Source: Cordilura impudica (Eukaryota; Arthropoda; Insecta; Diptera; Scathophagidae). From it: a DNA stretch of 64,000 nucleotides. The position numbers and the translations under genes are program-made. The notes under the pieces were generated by a model that did not search any database, was not told the origin of the DNA, and worked only from the letters and a program-made list of their open reading frames with translations. Positions 54,670-64,000 of this stretch are shown here, one piece after another. Position 1 is the first letter of the stretch. Each line of letters begins with the position of its first letter. The stretch lies in NCBI GenBank assembly GCA_963682025.1, contig OY821519.1, forward strand, positions 167,730,479 to 167,794,478. The letters are read 5' to 3'.

Positions 54670-57600
54670 ATTTAAGCGCCCTCCAACTCGAAGAATACCC
54701 CTGTCATCGATAAATGGGGATAAACTGCTAATGGAGCTGTTTTTGTCGATTTGGTTATATTTTTTTAACTGTTTAATTTCTGGTGAAAAGTCGGCCAATT
54801 GAATCGTTTTCATAATTGCGAAAAGTGCTTCATTCAATTCGTCTGGTGTTAGCGCCTTATGTGATGGGCGTTGTTGGTTTAATAACCTTGTATTGTTGAT
54901 AAATCTGATGACATATCCCAGTATCCTTTGCAATTTGTTGAAGGAGTTTCTATGTGGGATTTTGTATATGAAATCATCAGCGGAAGTGACAGCTGCTGCG
55001 AGTAAAGTTGTCTTCTTTTTCTCAATGTCATTGGTAATTAAGTGTTTTTGTGAAAATGTAGGTGGCCAAATTTCTTGTCGACCATGCAAAAATAATGGTC
55101 CATACAGCCATAAGTTACATCCAGATAGTTGAAGTGCTGTTAAACCTCTGGACAGTACATCAGCTGGATTGTCGTTTGATCGGACGTGGCGCCACTGTTC
55201 GGGCAACGTCCATGTTTGAATTTTCGAGATTCGATTAGCTACAAACGTATGGTATGCAGTAGATTGAGAGTTTAACCAATTTAATACTATTTCGGAATCA
55301 GTCCACAAGAATAAAGGTTGGTCTTTAATCTGGAGATCCGTTTTGATTCTGTGTGCAAGTTGGGCTGCCATAACTGCGGCACATAGTTCTAAGCGAGGTA
55401 ACGTTTGTTGTTTCAATGGAGCAACCCGTGTCTTGCCACAAAGTAGTTGTACAATCACTCCTCCATCTTTAAGAGTTGCTCGGATGTAGGCAACTGCAAC
55501 AAAAGCCTTTTCGGATGCATCTGAGAATATATGGAGCTCGGTTTTTGTTGGGATTTCACCCTTAAAAATGTGTCGAGGGATTTTGAAGTTGTTTAAGTTT
55601 TCTAAATCATTTCTGAATTTTGTCCATATAGCGTGAAGGTCATCAGGTAGCGGCTCATCCCAGTCTAATTTGTATTGCCATAGGAGTTGAATAAACATTT
55701 TTGCCTTTACAATTACAGGTGCTAATAGTCCAAGAGGGTCGAACAATTTTGCGAGATCGGACGTTGCTGTACGTTTTGAAATTGTCTGCATATGATTCAG
55801 TTTTACCTTGATGCAAAACTGGTCCGTCGTAGGCAGCCATAACAATCCCAATGTTTTCACTGTATTCGTGTTGTCATTGTTGAAATTTAAATTTACCTCC
55901 TGGTCGCCGAGTGGGATATCTTTTAATAATTGTGGATGATTCGCACACCACTTTTTTAGTATGAAGCCATGTTTTTTTAGCATTGTAATGAGTTCTTTTT
56001 GTGTTTGAAGTGTGATGGTGAGATTATCTGAACCTCCCAGGCCGTCATCTACATAAAAGTTATGTTTAAGCATTTGTAAACCGTATGGATATTTTGTAGC
56101 GTTTTCATCAGCAATCTTTTGCAAACATCTGGTAGCTAAATAGGGTGCTGCTCGCGTTCCATATGTGACCGTACGAAGTTTGTAGTATTGAATAGGCAGC
56201 GATGGATCTTCTCCCCAAATAATTAACTGGTATTGTTGATCATTTGGATGAATTAGTATTTGTCTGTACATTTTTTCGATGTCAGTGGTAAATACAAATT
56301 TCGGCAACCGAAAACGAAGTAAGATTGAAAATAACTCACTTTGAACGGTTGGCCCCGCATACATCAAATCATTTAATGAATGGCCCATTGATGTTTTTGC
56401 TGATGCGTCGAATACTACTCTTAGCTTTGTTGTGGTGCTGTCGGGTTTGAGCACACAATGATGAGGGATGAAGTATTTTGGATTCGGTACCGCATCTATT
56501 TTGGTCTTCTGCATGTGTCCCAGATTTTCATATTCTTGCATGAATTTAATATATTGAGTTCTAATTTCTTCATTTTTTAACAATCGTCGTTCTAGAGCTA
56601 TGAATCGATTGTAGGCCATTGCATGTGATTCTCCTAATGCTGCTGGATTGTCCCGGAATGGTAGACTGACTACTAGACGGTCTTGATTGTTGGTGTGGAC
56701 ATGCTGAGTAAAATGTGAATCACATTGTCTTTCTGAAGGTGATAGAGTTTTGTCGCTGGGTTCAATTTCATCTAATTTCCAGAGCTGTTCAATGGCTTCT
56801 TCCAATGATGCTGTGTTGTCAAGTACGGCACATGTTAAAGCAGATAATGACCACTTGGGAGTTGAATTTTTGCCAATTGCACCACCCACGATCCAGCCAA
56901 GTGACGTATTTTGAAGTGTTGGAAGGCCGTCAGACAGTTGTATTGTTCCCGCTTGAATTAACTTGTAGTAAAACTCTGCACCCAATAGAATATCAATTTT
57001 TTCTTGGTTGTTGAAATTGGGATCTGCTAGTTGTATGTTGCTTGGAATTTCCCATGTAGATGTATCAATATGTTGACTCGGCTGAGGTGGAATGATGTTT
57101 GGGAGTATAAATGCTTCCAAATTTGTGGAGAAACTGTGATCTCTGGACTTCATTTCTACATTAATGCGGTAGTTTGACCTTTTTTGTACGTTGCCAATAC
57201 CATCTATGCGAAGTGAAGTTTTGGTTGGGAAGGTAGATAACCTTTGGCAAAGTCGCTTGGAGACAAGGTTCACTTGAGAGCCAGAATCTAATACTGCTCT
57301 GAACTCATTGGAAGTACCATTTTGGGCAGAAATAACAACTTTTGCTGTTGCTAGCAAAACATAACCCTGGCCCCTTTCGGCTGCTTTTGTAGCTGAAGAT
57401 GTAACTGCGACGGCGTTAGAAGATGATGTGTTTCTTTGACTATTCGAACCCATAGTTGTGTTGATTGATGGTTTTGAATCTTTTTTTATGTTGTTCTGTT
57501 TCTTTTCTAAATGTAACAGCGTATTGTGTTTCTTCATGCACTTTCTGCAGCCACTTGATTTGCACTCTTTTGAAACGTGATCACTTCTGAAACAGTTGAC

Positions 57601-59052
57601 GCATAAATGGTGTTGTTGTACCCAATTCAGTCGTTCTGCTTCTGATAAGTGATGAAATTTGCTGCAGTAATATAGTTTATGGCCACCGTTACTGCACATT
57701 TTGCAGGTGCCATTATCGACTTTATTGGAGGTTGTAACTGAAGATACTGTTTTCTGTGGCAATTTTCCGGTTTGAATAATTGCCTCCATTGATTGAAACT
57801 GAATTTCCAGAAATGATAAAAATTCAGCAATTACTGGTACTTCTCTTGGGTTGGCCAACGACTGCATGTACCTGATGTGTGTTCCCCTGTCGAGTTTTTT
57901 AATTAATAATTGAATGAGTATCGCATCCCAAGAGGTTGTTACAATACCCAGATTGTCTAATGCGAGCAAACACTCCTTGGTGGTGTCATGCAGAGCTTTG
58001 ATAGATGATGTAGATGATGAAACTGGTGGTTGGTTAATAATTTTTTCAACCAAGTTGGCTACCAGTAGTCTTTTGTTGTTGTAGCGATCCTGAAGTGTTT
58101 TCCATGCAGTATTGTAATTTGTCTCTGATAAAGAAAACTGACTGATTAAGTGTTCAGCTTCTCCAGATACATTGCTTTTTAAATACCACATTTTCTGAAT
58201 AGATGGTATTGGCTGTTTGTCCACCATCTCAGTAAACAAATCATGAAACTGACGCCATTTTAAATAATCGCCATCAAATCGTGGTATAGTGACTTTTGGT
58301 AGATGTAATGCGCATTTGTTCAAATCTTTTGTCATTGATTGTATTTCATTATATTGACTGGAATCACCATTAGATAAAAGTTTTTGTTTTTTGACGGACA
58401 GACTGACTAAGTTTTGTCGCACTAAATCATATATTCTGTCATATTCGTTCTGATCCAGACCAGAATCAGCAGGGTTTTCTAATTTATCATAAATTTCATC
58501 GTGTAATACTTCAGCTTGATTCCACAACTTTTCAATGGTGTTGATTTCCACTTCAAAGTACTGCAAGGGATGGTCATCTTCATCTGTTATACCATTTAGC
58601 AGCCGGTTTAGAGCAGTCAAACGAACCTTAAGCCTTCGGATGAGACTATTAGTGTTATTGATGTCTTCATGACCTTCATGTTGAATAATAGCCTTCCTTG
58701 TAGGTATCTCAATACTTCTCCTTTCTATAATTATTGGCTTTTCTGCTGATTGTCTTAACTTATCAATTTCTTTTTTGAAAATTTCTAAGTAATTGTTGGC
58801 TATATCACTAATTTTCAAATAGTATTCTTCTGTGAAATATGCATGATCTGTCGCTTTATCTACCAGTGTGCGTAGTTTCATATCTTGGGCATCAAATAAA
58901 TCCCATGCTTCGCTGAGCCGTCGTAATCGTTCATCAAAGTATTCTATCTTTGTTTTCCTTTCTGCGGAATCTTTTTTATAGTTTCGAACGATTTGTTGAA
59001 TCTATTCACCCGTTTTTGATTGGGCTTGTAATAAATGTTCGAACGTAGCCAT
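54670..59052 (-). pseudogene. BEL Gag-protease-RT-RNase H polyprotein
   Basis: The likely true start is ATG 59052 (MATFEHLLQAQ), with an in-frame TAG at codon 17 (59004-59002). The frame is then open for >1400 codons from 58881. Positions in the 1444-residue frame: DUF1759-type gag ~190-350 ('PRFDGDYLKWRQFHDLF'), zinc knuckles ~393-450 (CKMC...C, CVNC...C), protease 'AVLDSGSQVNLVS' ~529, RT from ~800 with 'VVFDASAKTSMG', 'FTTDIEKMYRQI' and YVDD at ~943, RNase H ~1115-1240 ('HIFSDASEKAFVAV', 'LWTDSEIVLNWL'). A one-base change in an A run near 54678 shifts the frame before integrase. Confidence 0.95.
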
Positions 59053-59598
59053 GTTCTTCAAATTGGTAGCCACTTGTGAGGACAGACTAATTGATGTTTG
59101 ACTAGTTCTTGTGTATAGTAATTGGTCAAATTTAGTGTTGACTCAATGTTGATTAATTTGACGAAAGCGTCACGGTTCTGATGAACCCAATGACTGTTGT
59201 TAGTGTTAGACCTGCTAGTGTTATAGCTGAATCTGCTGTAGTATTGTAGTGTACTGTAGCCACCTGAACGTAAATTTGGTGTTCAATCGCTTGGATGCGA
59301 GTTCAAAATGTTTGTAGGGGTAACCAATATGTGGTGTCCCAAAAGGCAATTACTACTAATGCTATGGTAATAATTCGATTGTTGAATGTCGAGGGTCACC
59401 AATTGTAGGCTTCCTCAGTGTAGATTGATTTGTCGTTCAAGCTGGATCTGCTACTGAGCCGGATCTGCTTGATGTTTTTAGGGATTACCAAATGTAGAAT
59501 TGGTAGTCGATCCCTTGTTTGCGTGTTCAATGCGTTTTCAGGTTATTACAGTTCCTTACCACTGGTGGGGGGAAACTTAATTTTTCCAAAAACGTCTA
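59053..59598 (-). other. Leader of BEL element with repeated primer-site-like motifs
   Basis: Non-coding. The motif GGG(G)(T/A)(T)CACCAA-x-TGTA or close variants recurs at 59317, 59393, 59481 and the real primer site 59599 (plus-strand reading). Confidence 0.6.
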
Positions 59599-59608
59599 GG
59601 GGTCACCA
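59599..59608 (-). promoter_or_regulatory. Primer-binding site of BEL element (probably tRNA-Trp)
   Basis: The minus strand reads TGGTGACCCC three to four bases after the LTR. It is complementary to the end GGGGTCA plus CCA of fly tRNA-Trp (from memory). Confidence 0.6.
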
Positions 59609-59611
59609 AAA

Positions 59612-60321
59612 TGTAAATATCTAACCAAATGTCCTGTACAAATGGTCAGAATTTTACTTAAAACGTCGGTTGCCAATGTTATGGCAGTGAAGATGTGTTG
59701 TAAGGATAAAGTTAATGTGGATTCAACCCCGACACATAAATCGGTGCTGACACTAAGCTTTAGTCCTTTTATTTTTCCCTTCAAGCACTTGTAACTTGAA
59801 AGGTGATGGCCAGTAAATAAAACAATTAGATATGCTGTATTACTAGACTGATTCTTTATTTTGTTTGGGTTTTTATACCCAAAACAATAATCAAAAATGC
59901 TTAATACTAAATAGTGTAATTAATGTGTTTGTTATTGTATTTTGGTTAACAGTATAAAAAACGCTGAAAACAAAATAATAATAAATGTGTTTTGTTGTTG
60001 TGTATTGATACTTAAATTATTATAAATTAAAACAGTGTATTTTGTTGTTGTATCTTCAACCATAATAATGCTTACTAGTGTCGTTAGTCATAAATGGTTA
60101 AATGATTTCACTGACGGATTGACCTATATTTTGTTTTATTCTGATTAAGCATTATTATGTTTGGTAACAATAAAATATGCGGAAGTAAATGTGGAGTAAA
60201 ATAAATGTGACTTAATAATAATTACAAAATTATATGTGTATAATAAAACATAAACAAACTGAATTTAAAATGTAGAATAACTTAAATAAAAACGTATGGT
60301 AGACTTCTTTGAAACTGGACA
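59612..60321 (-). repeat. 5' LTR of BEL element (710 bp)
   Basis: See the 3' copy at 50794-51503. TG..CA-type ends (TGTCCAG...TTTACA in element orientation), followed by the second ATATA. Confidence 0.95.
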
Positions 60322-60326
60322 ATATA

Positions 60327-60420
60327 TATAAATTATAATATAAATGTACATATACTTTAAGTGGTCTCTAAGGATGATTCCATAGACTGAATAAATAAAT
60401 AAATAAATAAAAAAATAAAA
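60327..60420 (+). mobile_element. LINE 3' end (downstream of BEL)
   Basis: The rest of the 3' UTR ends in AATAAATAAATAAATAAATAAAAAAATAAAA, given here only as a (TAAA)n-type tail. It then joins satellite sequence TCAACATATACGCAC, which matches the array at 44780-44800. Confidence 0.85.
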
Positions 60421-60710
60421 AATCAACATATACGCACAACCACACATCATTTTAAAACATTTACAATATATACATTCAACCAAACGCGAACAAAACAAGC
60501 TACACTTCTGCCACCTAAAAATAGTTTATCAGGTGGTTAAAGCAAATGATATTTTCAATTATCACTGAGTTTACGAATTTATTTACATAAGAAGGCAAGG
60601 TTGGCCTGAGGATGGCAAGTCAGTTTTCGGCGCTAAGCTGAGTGGTGAGAACTTGCTATAAGATATCCCGAATCTTTTGAAGACGATCGGTACCGGTTGT
60701 CATCCATATT
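60421..60710. other. Satellite remnant and unannotated sequence
   Basis: 60421-60515 continues the ~120-bp array interrupted by the LINE. 60516-60710 has no recognisable feature. Confidence 0.5.
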
Positions 60711-61375
60711 AATCCAGCGGCTTCACGGCTGACTGCTCCCGATAATCCAGCGGTGTAGTGTGTTTGATATGTCTTAGTTACCATACCTTCAGTACGGTAA
60801 CTAAATGGTAACATTAAACCATTTTAATTAACGGCAACAATATCCACACACACCGAAGTTTAGCGTGAGAAACATTTATTTCTCAAACTGCAATACAATA
60901 CAGTTATGTTTAGTTTATTTCATTCACCTGTGTGGAAATCTGCTATGCTTGCAGATTCCCACACAGATTTTGTAAAGACAATTAATAAAGGACTCCATAA
61001 CAGAACAGTCGCACAAGCGGCTGTGCGCCAAGAAAATACAAAAGGTGTTTTAAATAAAATGAATTGTTTGAAAAAGGATAAGTAAAAATTAAATTAATGA
61101 AGTGACATAATAGCGGCTTTACGGCTGACTGCTCCCGATAATCCAGCGGCTTCACGGCTGACTGCTCCCGATAATCCAGCGGCTTTACCGCTGACAGCTC
61201 CCGATAATCCAGCGGCTTCACGGCTGACTGCTCCAGATAATCTAGCGGCTTCACGGCTGACTGCTCCCGATAATCCAGCTGCTTCACGGCTGACTGCTCC
61301 CGATAATCCAGCGGCTTCCCGGCTGACTGCTCCCGATAATCCAGCGGCTTGTGCTGACTGCTCCCGGCTAACCCC
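60711..61375. repeat. 33-bp minisatellite (AATCCAGCGGCTTCACGGC...), split by solo LTR
   Basis: About 1.3 units at 60711-60753 and about eight units at 61113-61375. Each unit reads roughly CGGCTTCACGGCTGACTGC plus TCCCGATAATCCAG. Because 33 is divisible by three, both strands hold long open frames of 11-residue repeats (for example PLDYREQSAVK), which I regard as by-products. Confidence 0.9.
60754..61112 (+). repeat. Solo LTR of the D-type 412-like element (359 bp)
   Basis: Starts TGTAGTGTGTTTGATATG and ends ACATAATA, flanked by GCGG on both sides (60750-60753, 61113-61116), a 4-base duplication. Close to the LTR of D through the first ~215 bases, then diverging but retaining the CAGTCGCACAAGCGGCTG block. 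Confidence 0.88.
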
Positions 61376-62003
61376 GCTCTTATATTTACAGGTTGCCAAA
61401 ACACGGTGAAGCTCACGACAGCCAATCTAGTCGCACCCCCGCCTTCTGCCAGCTGCCGACGCTTTCGCCAGTGGTCAGTAGATCGTGCCGCCAGCTACCG
61501 GTGCATCCGAGCCAAGCCATCTACTGCGCCGCCATCTGTCTGCCAGTATAATCACACTGCCGGTGAATCCGAGCCATCTACTGTGCCGCCATCTGTCTGC
61601 CAGTATCATCGCACTGCCAATACCATCAACCGGCGCATCCAAGCCATCTACTGTGCCGCCACTACCATCAACCGGCGCACCCGAGCCATCTACTGTGCCG
61701 CCATCTGTCTGCCAGTATAATCGTGCCGCCGATACTATCGACATCTGTCGGCGCACCCGAGCCACTAACCGTGCAACTTAATCGAGCCACCCGCCTTGCT
61801 GCCGCCACCATCCGACTGATCCCGCTGTCATCTACCGCTCAGCGTAGTCACACCACCTTTCGACCGGCGCATCCGAGCCATCTACTGTGCCACCATTTGT
61901 CGGCCAGTATAATCGTGCCGCCAATATTATCGACATCTGCCGATCGGCGCACTCGAGCCACTAATCGTGCTACTTAGTCGAGTCACACGCCTTGCTGCCG
62001 CCG
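61376..62003. repeat. GC-rich degenerate tandem repeat
   Basis: Variants of 'GCATCCGAGCCATCTACTGTG' (shown in part) with 'CCGCCATCTGTCTGCCAGTAT' and 'AATCGTGCCGCC' recur with unit lengths of ~45-110 bases. Three frames on plus and one on minus are open for 80-100 codons, but all are repeat translations. No splice or codon evidence for a gene. Confidence 0.7.
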
Positions 62004-62041
62004 CACTGTGGCTCAAATTTTGATTTCATTGGCCAAAAGTC
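62004..62041 (+). repeat. Left end of T2: heptamer, 22-nt spacer, nonamer-like block
   Basis: CACTGTG (fits CACWRTG) at 62004-62010, 22 bases, then CCAAAAGTC at 62033-62041. Confidence 0.65.
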
Positions 62042-62939
62042 AAATTTTTTTTGTCATCGATTTTTAAAATTTTTACTCCTTTTTGTAGCTTATATATCCA
62101 GATTAAGGTAGCCAAAAAATTAGGTTAAACTATTGATAATTGTGGGCGTGGCATGCTGTCAAACTCAACTGTTTTTTTTAATTCAGCAAAAGGTGTTTTT
62201 TTTTTTGTTTTTTATCAAAAATAAATGGTTACTACTCGCAAGCTATCATCGATATTGGCCTGCGGTCTTTTTTATAATGTTAGTAGGATTATAGTCTTTA
62301 GTTTTTGTAAGTAGTCACAGTTCTAACGTTTGATATTAGGGGCGTTATGAAATATTTATGAAACCACTATATTTTTCTCAAATTTAAACTTTAGTGGAAT
62401 AGAACTTCTAAAGGAAGTAAGGGAACAAGAAACGTATACCACCCGGAGAAAGGCGAATGTATCCTGTTTAACCCTATATATACTTTTGCACCCCCCACGA
62501 GCCCCCGGTAGAACACTTTTTTCATTTTAATGAAATTACTCTAAAAAAATTACTCTAAAAAAAATTTTGTTTTTTTACTTTAGACTACGTAAAAGTAAAA
62601 TAATTAAATAAAATACCTGCGAAAGGGTTTATTGGCTTTGTTTTGATCAGCAAAAAAATAAGTCATAAAATGATCACAATAGGTTCTACAGTAAACAAAT
62701 GATCTCTTTCTTAATTTACCTGTTGTCAAATTTAAGGGCAACCAAAGTCATAAACAATTTTATAAGTTTGTCAATAATCGCGGCACTAAACCACTAAAGA
62801 TAAAAAACCACCCCATATTGGCGAGAAACTAATTAGTTTTACCTGATATTGAAGTCTGGATAACAAGTGCAGTTTTGTTCAATTTAAGTACTACCTGCTA
62901 TGAAATTAAAGATCAATGTGTGAATAACATGTACCTAAA

Positions 62940-62995
62940 AATGTATAAAATGACGGATTCTATAAGGGATTACTCAATAATAAGTTAATACTTCA
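62940..62995 (+). promoter_or_regulatory. Candidate core promoter of T2 transposase
   Basis: TATAAAA at ~62943-62949 followed ~30 bases later by ACTCAATAAT (Inr-like), ~100 bases before the ATG at 63076. Confidence 0.4.
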
Positions 62996-63075
62996 AGTGT
63001 ACGGACGTATATTCGCAAGTGATAAAAAGTGATAAAAAAGTGATAACAGACGCAAATAAAAATATTGAGAAAAAT

Positions 63076-64000
63076 ATGGAGAACTTTAGTTATAAAGAAC
63101 TGGCCGAAGAGTATTTTCGAAACAAAAACCAGGAAGATGTTCTTAGTTACGTTAAAATAAAATTAAACTTAAATTCGTCTAGTACCGAAATACAAGAGCA
63201 ATTATCTAATTTCGTCAAAGTACTAAAAAAACGATTGAAAGAAGTTAACTACTGTAAACAAAAGTTTTATAATAAAAGTGCAAACTGGTTAGAAGGCCAA
63301 CTTAAAGTTGGTGGAGAAACAGCAAAGCTAGATAAGGCTGGAAGACCACGCAAATCATTGGACAACTGCAGCGATAGATCTAAGAGGCGGAAACTTAAAA
63401 ATTTTAACGAGGAAATTGGTTCTACAAATATAAAAGAATCTTTTCTACATCAATTACGAGCACAAAACCAATTAACAAAAGTGGATATCATTGAAAAAAC
63501 TTGTAATGCTAGTCCAGTGAGAACAAAGCGAATTCTTAAAAGTATACCAACTCCGAGCGATGCAAAACAGTTCACAAATGAGGAGGCATTAGCATTATTT
63601 CTGGATTTGAAATTAACAAAACACCAATATATTCAGCTCAGATTGCGTGCGATTGAAAAAGGCTCAAATATGTATCCAGCATATCATCACATAACAGCTG
63701 CTAAAATAGACTGTTTGCCATCAAAGGACACTATTACAATCACACCAATTTCGGCAGAAGTACAACTACAATCTTTACTTGATCACACAGCCAAACGCTT
63801 GCTACAATCAATAACAGGAACTGAGTTAAAGAAATATGGAAACACAAAGTTAATTCTATTTTGTAAATGGGGATGTGATGGTTCTTCGGGACAAAAACAA
63901 TACAAACAAGTTGTATGTGAAAATATTTCGGACTCAGATATGTTCATGGTATCATTTGTACCATTGCGATTGAAAAAGATTTTGGAAGATTCGGAGCCTT
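63076..64000 (+). CDS. Transib transposase T2 (RAG1-core-like), N-terminal 308 codons, open
   Basis: ATG at 63076 (MENFSYKEL), no stop to the end of the window. The N-terminal ~75 residues are helical and absent from T1. A basic AT-hook-like GRPRKS lies near residue 93, 'KSIPTPSDAKQFTNEEALALF' residues (in part) match T1, and 'LLDHTAKRLLQSI' is followed by the first catalytic Asp in 'KWGCDGSSGQKQYKQ' (~residue 274). The frame shows no decay, unlike nearly everything else here. Expected role: DDE transposase binding the RSS-like ends, cutting and joining with a 5-base target duplication. The other two catalytic residues lie outside the window. Confidence 0.9.
   Translation, partial: MENFSYKELAEEYFRNKNQEDVLSYVKIKLNLNSSSTEIQEQLSNFVKVLKKRLKEVNYCKQKFYNKSANWLEGQLKVGGETAKLDKAGRPRKSLDNCSDRSKRRKLKNFNEEIGSTNIKESFLHQLRAQNQLTKVDIIEKTCNASPVRTKRILKSIPTPSDAKQFTNEEALALFLDLKLTKHQYIQLRLRAIEKGSNMYPAYHHITAAKIDCLPSKDTITITPISAEVQLQSLLDHTAKRLLQSITGTELKKYGNTKLILFCKWGCDGSSGQKQYKQVVCENISDSDMFMVSFVPLRLKKILEDSEP

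Larger units (their letters stand above)
50794..60321 (-). mobile_element. BEL/Pao retrotransposon with envelope gene (roo-like)
   Basis: Two 710-bp LTRs at 50794-51503 and 59612-60321, flanked by ATATA on both sides (50789-50793, 60322-60326). On the minus strand: primer site, gag-protease-RT-RNase H in one frame, integrase and env in the next. Gag has the DUF1759 type domain, RT the YVDD box, and integrase the BEL type. Only a few breaks (one stop, frameshifts at ~54680 and ~52710) and nearly identical LTRs point to a recent insertion. An F-like env recalls Drosophila roo. Confidence 0.95.
62004..64000 (+). mobile_element. Transib DNA transposon T2, right part outside window
   Basis: Begins with the Transib-type end CACTGTG after GC-rich CGCCG. 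About 1.07 kb of 5' region precedes a transposase frame that is open to the window edge. The relation to T1 is clear at the protein level (KWGCDGSSGQ), but the DNA is diverged, so it is another family member. Confidence 0.82.

Noticed and set aside
60982..61425. 147-codon frame of 11-residue repeats (PLDYREQSAVK type)
   Set aside because: A 33-bp minisatellite is open in several frames on both strands, and part of the frame lies in a solo LTR. No gene signals.
61406..61977. Overlapping 80-104-codon frames in the GC-rich repeat
   Set aside because: All three plus frames and one minus frame are open because of high GC repeat content; no conserved domain.
1..64000. tRNA, rRNA, microRNA or other host RNA genes
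   Set aside because: No cloverleaf or known rRNA sequence was found by eye; tRNA-like matches were only primer-binding sites of retroelements.

Overview
The window looks like a transposon-dense, AT-rich block of a fly (Diptera) genome, probably heterochromatin. This is inferred from the element families (412/mdg1-like and 17.6/297-like Ty3/Gypsy elements, a roo-like BEL/Pao element with an envelope gene, a CR1/Jockey-type LINE, hAT and Transib) and from primer-binding sites matching 3' ends of Drosophila tRNA-Arg, tRNA-Ser and tRNA-Trp as I remember them. No ordinary single-copy host gene was found.

Layout. 1-1279 (-): 3'-cut reading frame of an uncharacterised protein family. ~2460-8401 (+): 412-like element A with a small transmembrane ORF, gag, protease, RT/RNase H and integrase. 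8402-13687 (-): related element B, 3'-truncated, with its 5' LTR. 13688-18869 (-): element E, 3'-truncated, with its 5' LTR. 18870-19090: LINE endonuclease relic. 20179-41813 (+): 17.6/297-like element F with 283-bp LTRs and a CCCT target duplication. F is split inside its RT by a 13.5-kb Transib DNA transposon, T1 (25467-38966, target duplication CGACG). T1 is itself invaded by two head-to-head 412-like fragments, C (27573-34424, -) and D (34425-38240, +). 42360-44602 (-): hAT transposon (TSD ATCTACGT) in a ~120-bp tandem array. 44205-46802: exact 1299-bp tandem duplication joining the hAT end, the array and the 5' end of a LINE. 46211-50793 plus 60327-60420 (+): that LINE, split by BEL element 50794-60321 (-; 710-bp LTRs, TSD ATATA). 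60711-62003: 33-bp minisatellite, a 412-like solo LTR (TSD GCGG) and a GC-rich repeat. 62004-64000 (+): start of a second Transib, T2, whose transposase frame is open to the window edge.

How it fits together. Order of events readable from nesting: F entered host sequence, T1 entered F, then C/D material entered T1. Separately, hAT and the LINE entered a satellite array, a 1299-bp tandem duplication copied their junction, and BEL entered the LINE 3'UTR. The most interesting signals are: (1) Transib ends built like V(D)J recombination signals (heptamer, 21-23-nt spacer, nonamer-like block) next to RAG1-like transposases, one of them apparently intact as far as visible; (2) a conserved pre-gag micro-ORF with an N-myristoylation-type start and one membrane span in the 412-like copies; (3) an LTR hairpin whose arms differ in sequence between copies but still pair; (4) a ~2.5-kb inverted repeat formed by C and D that could give hairpin RNA; (5) an F-type envelope in the BEL element. 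Almost all retroelement reading frames carry stops or frameshifts.
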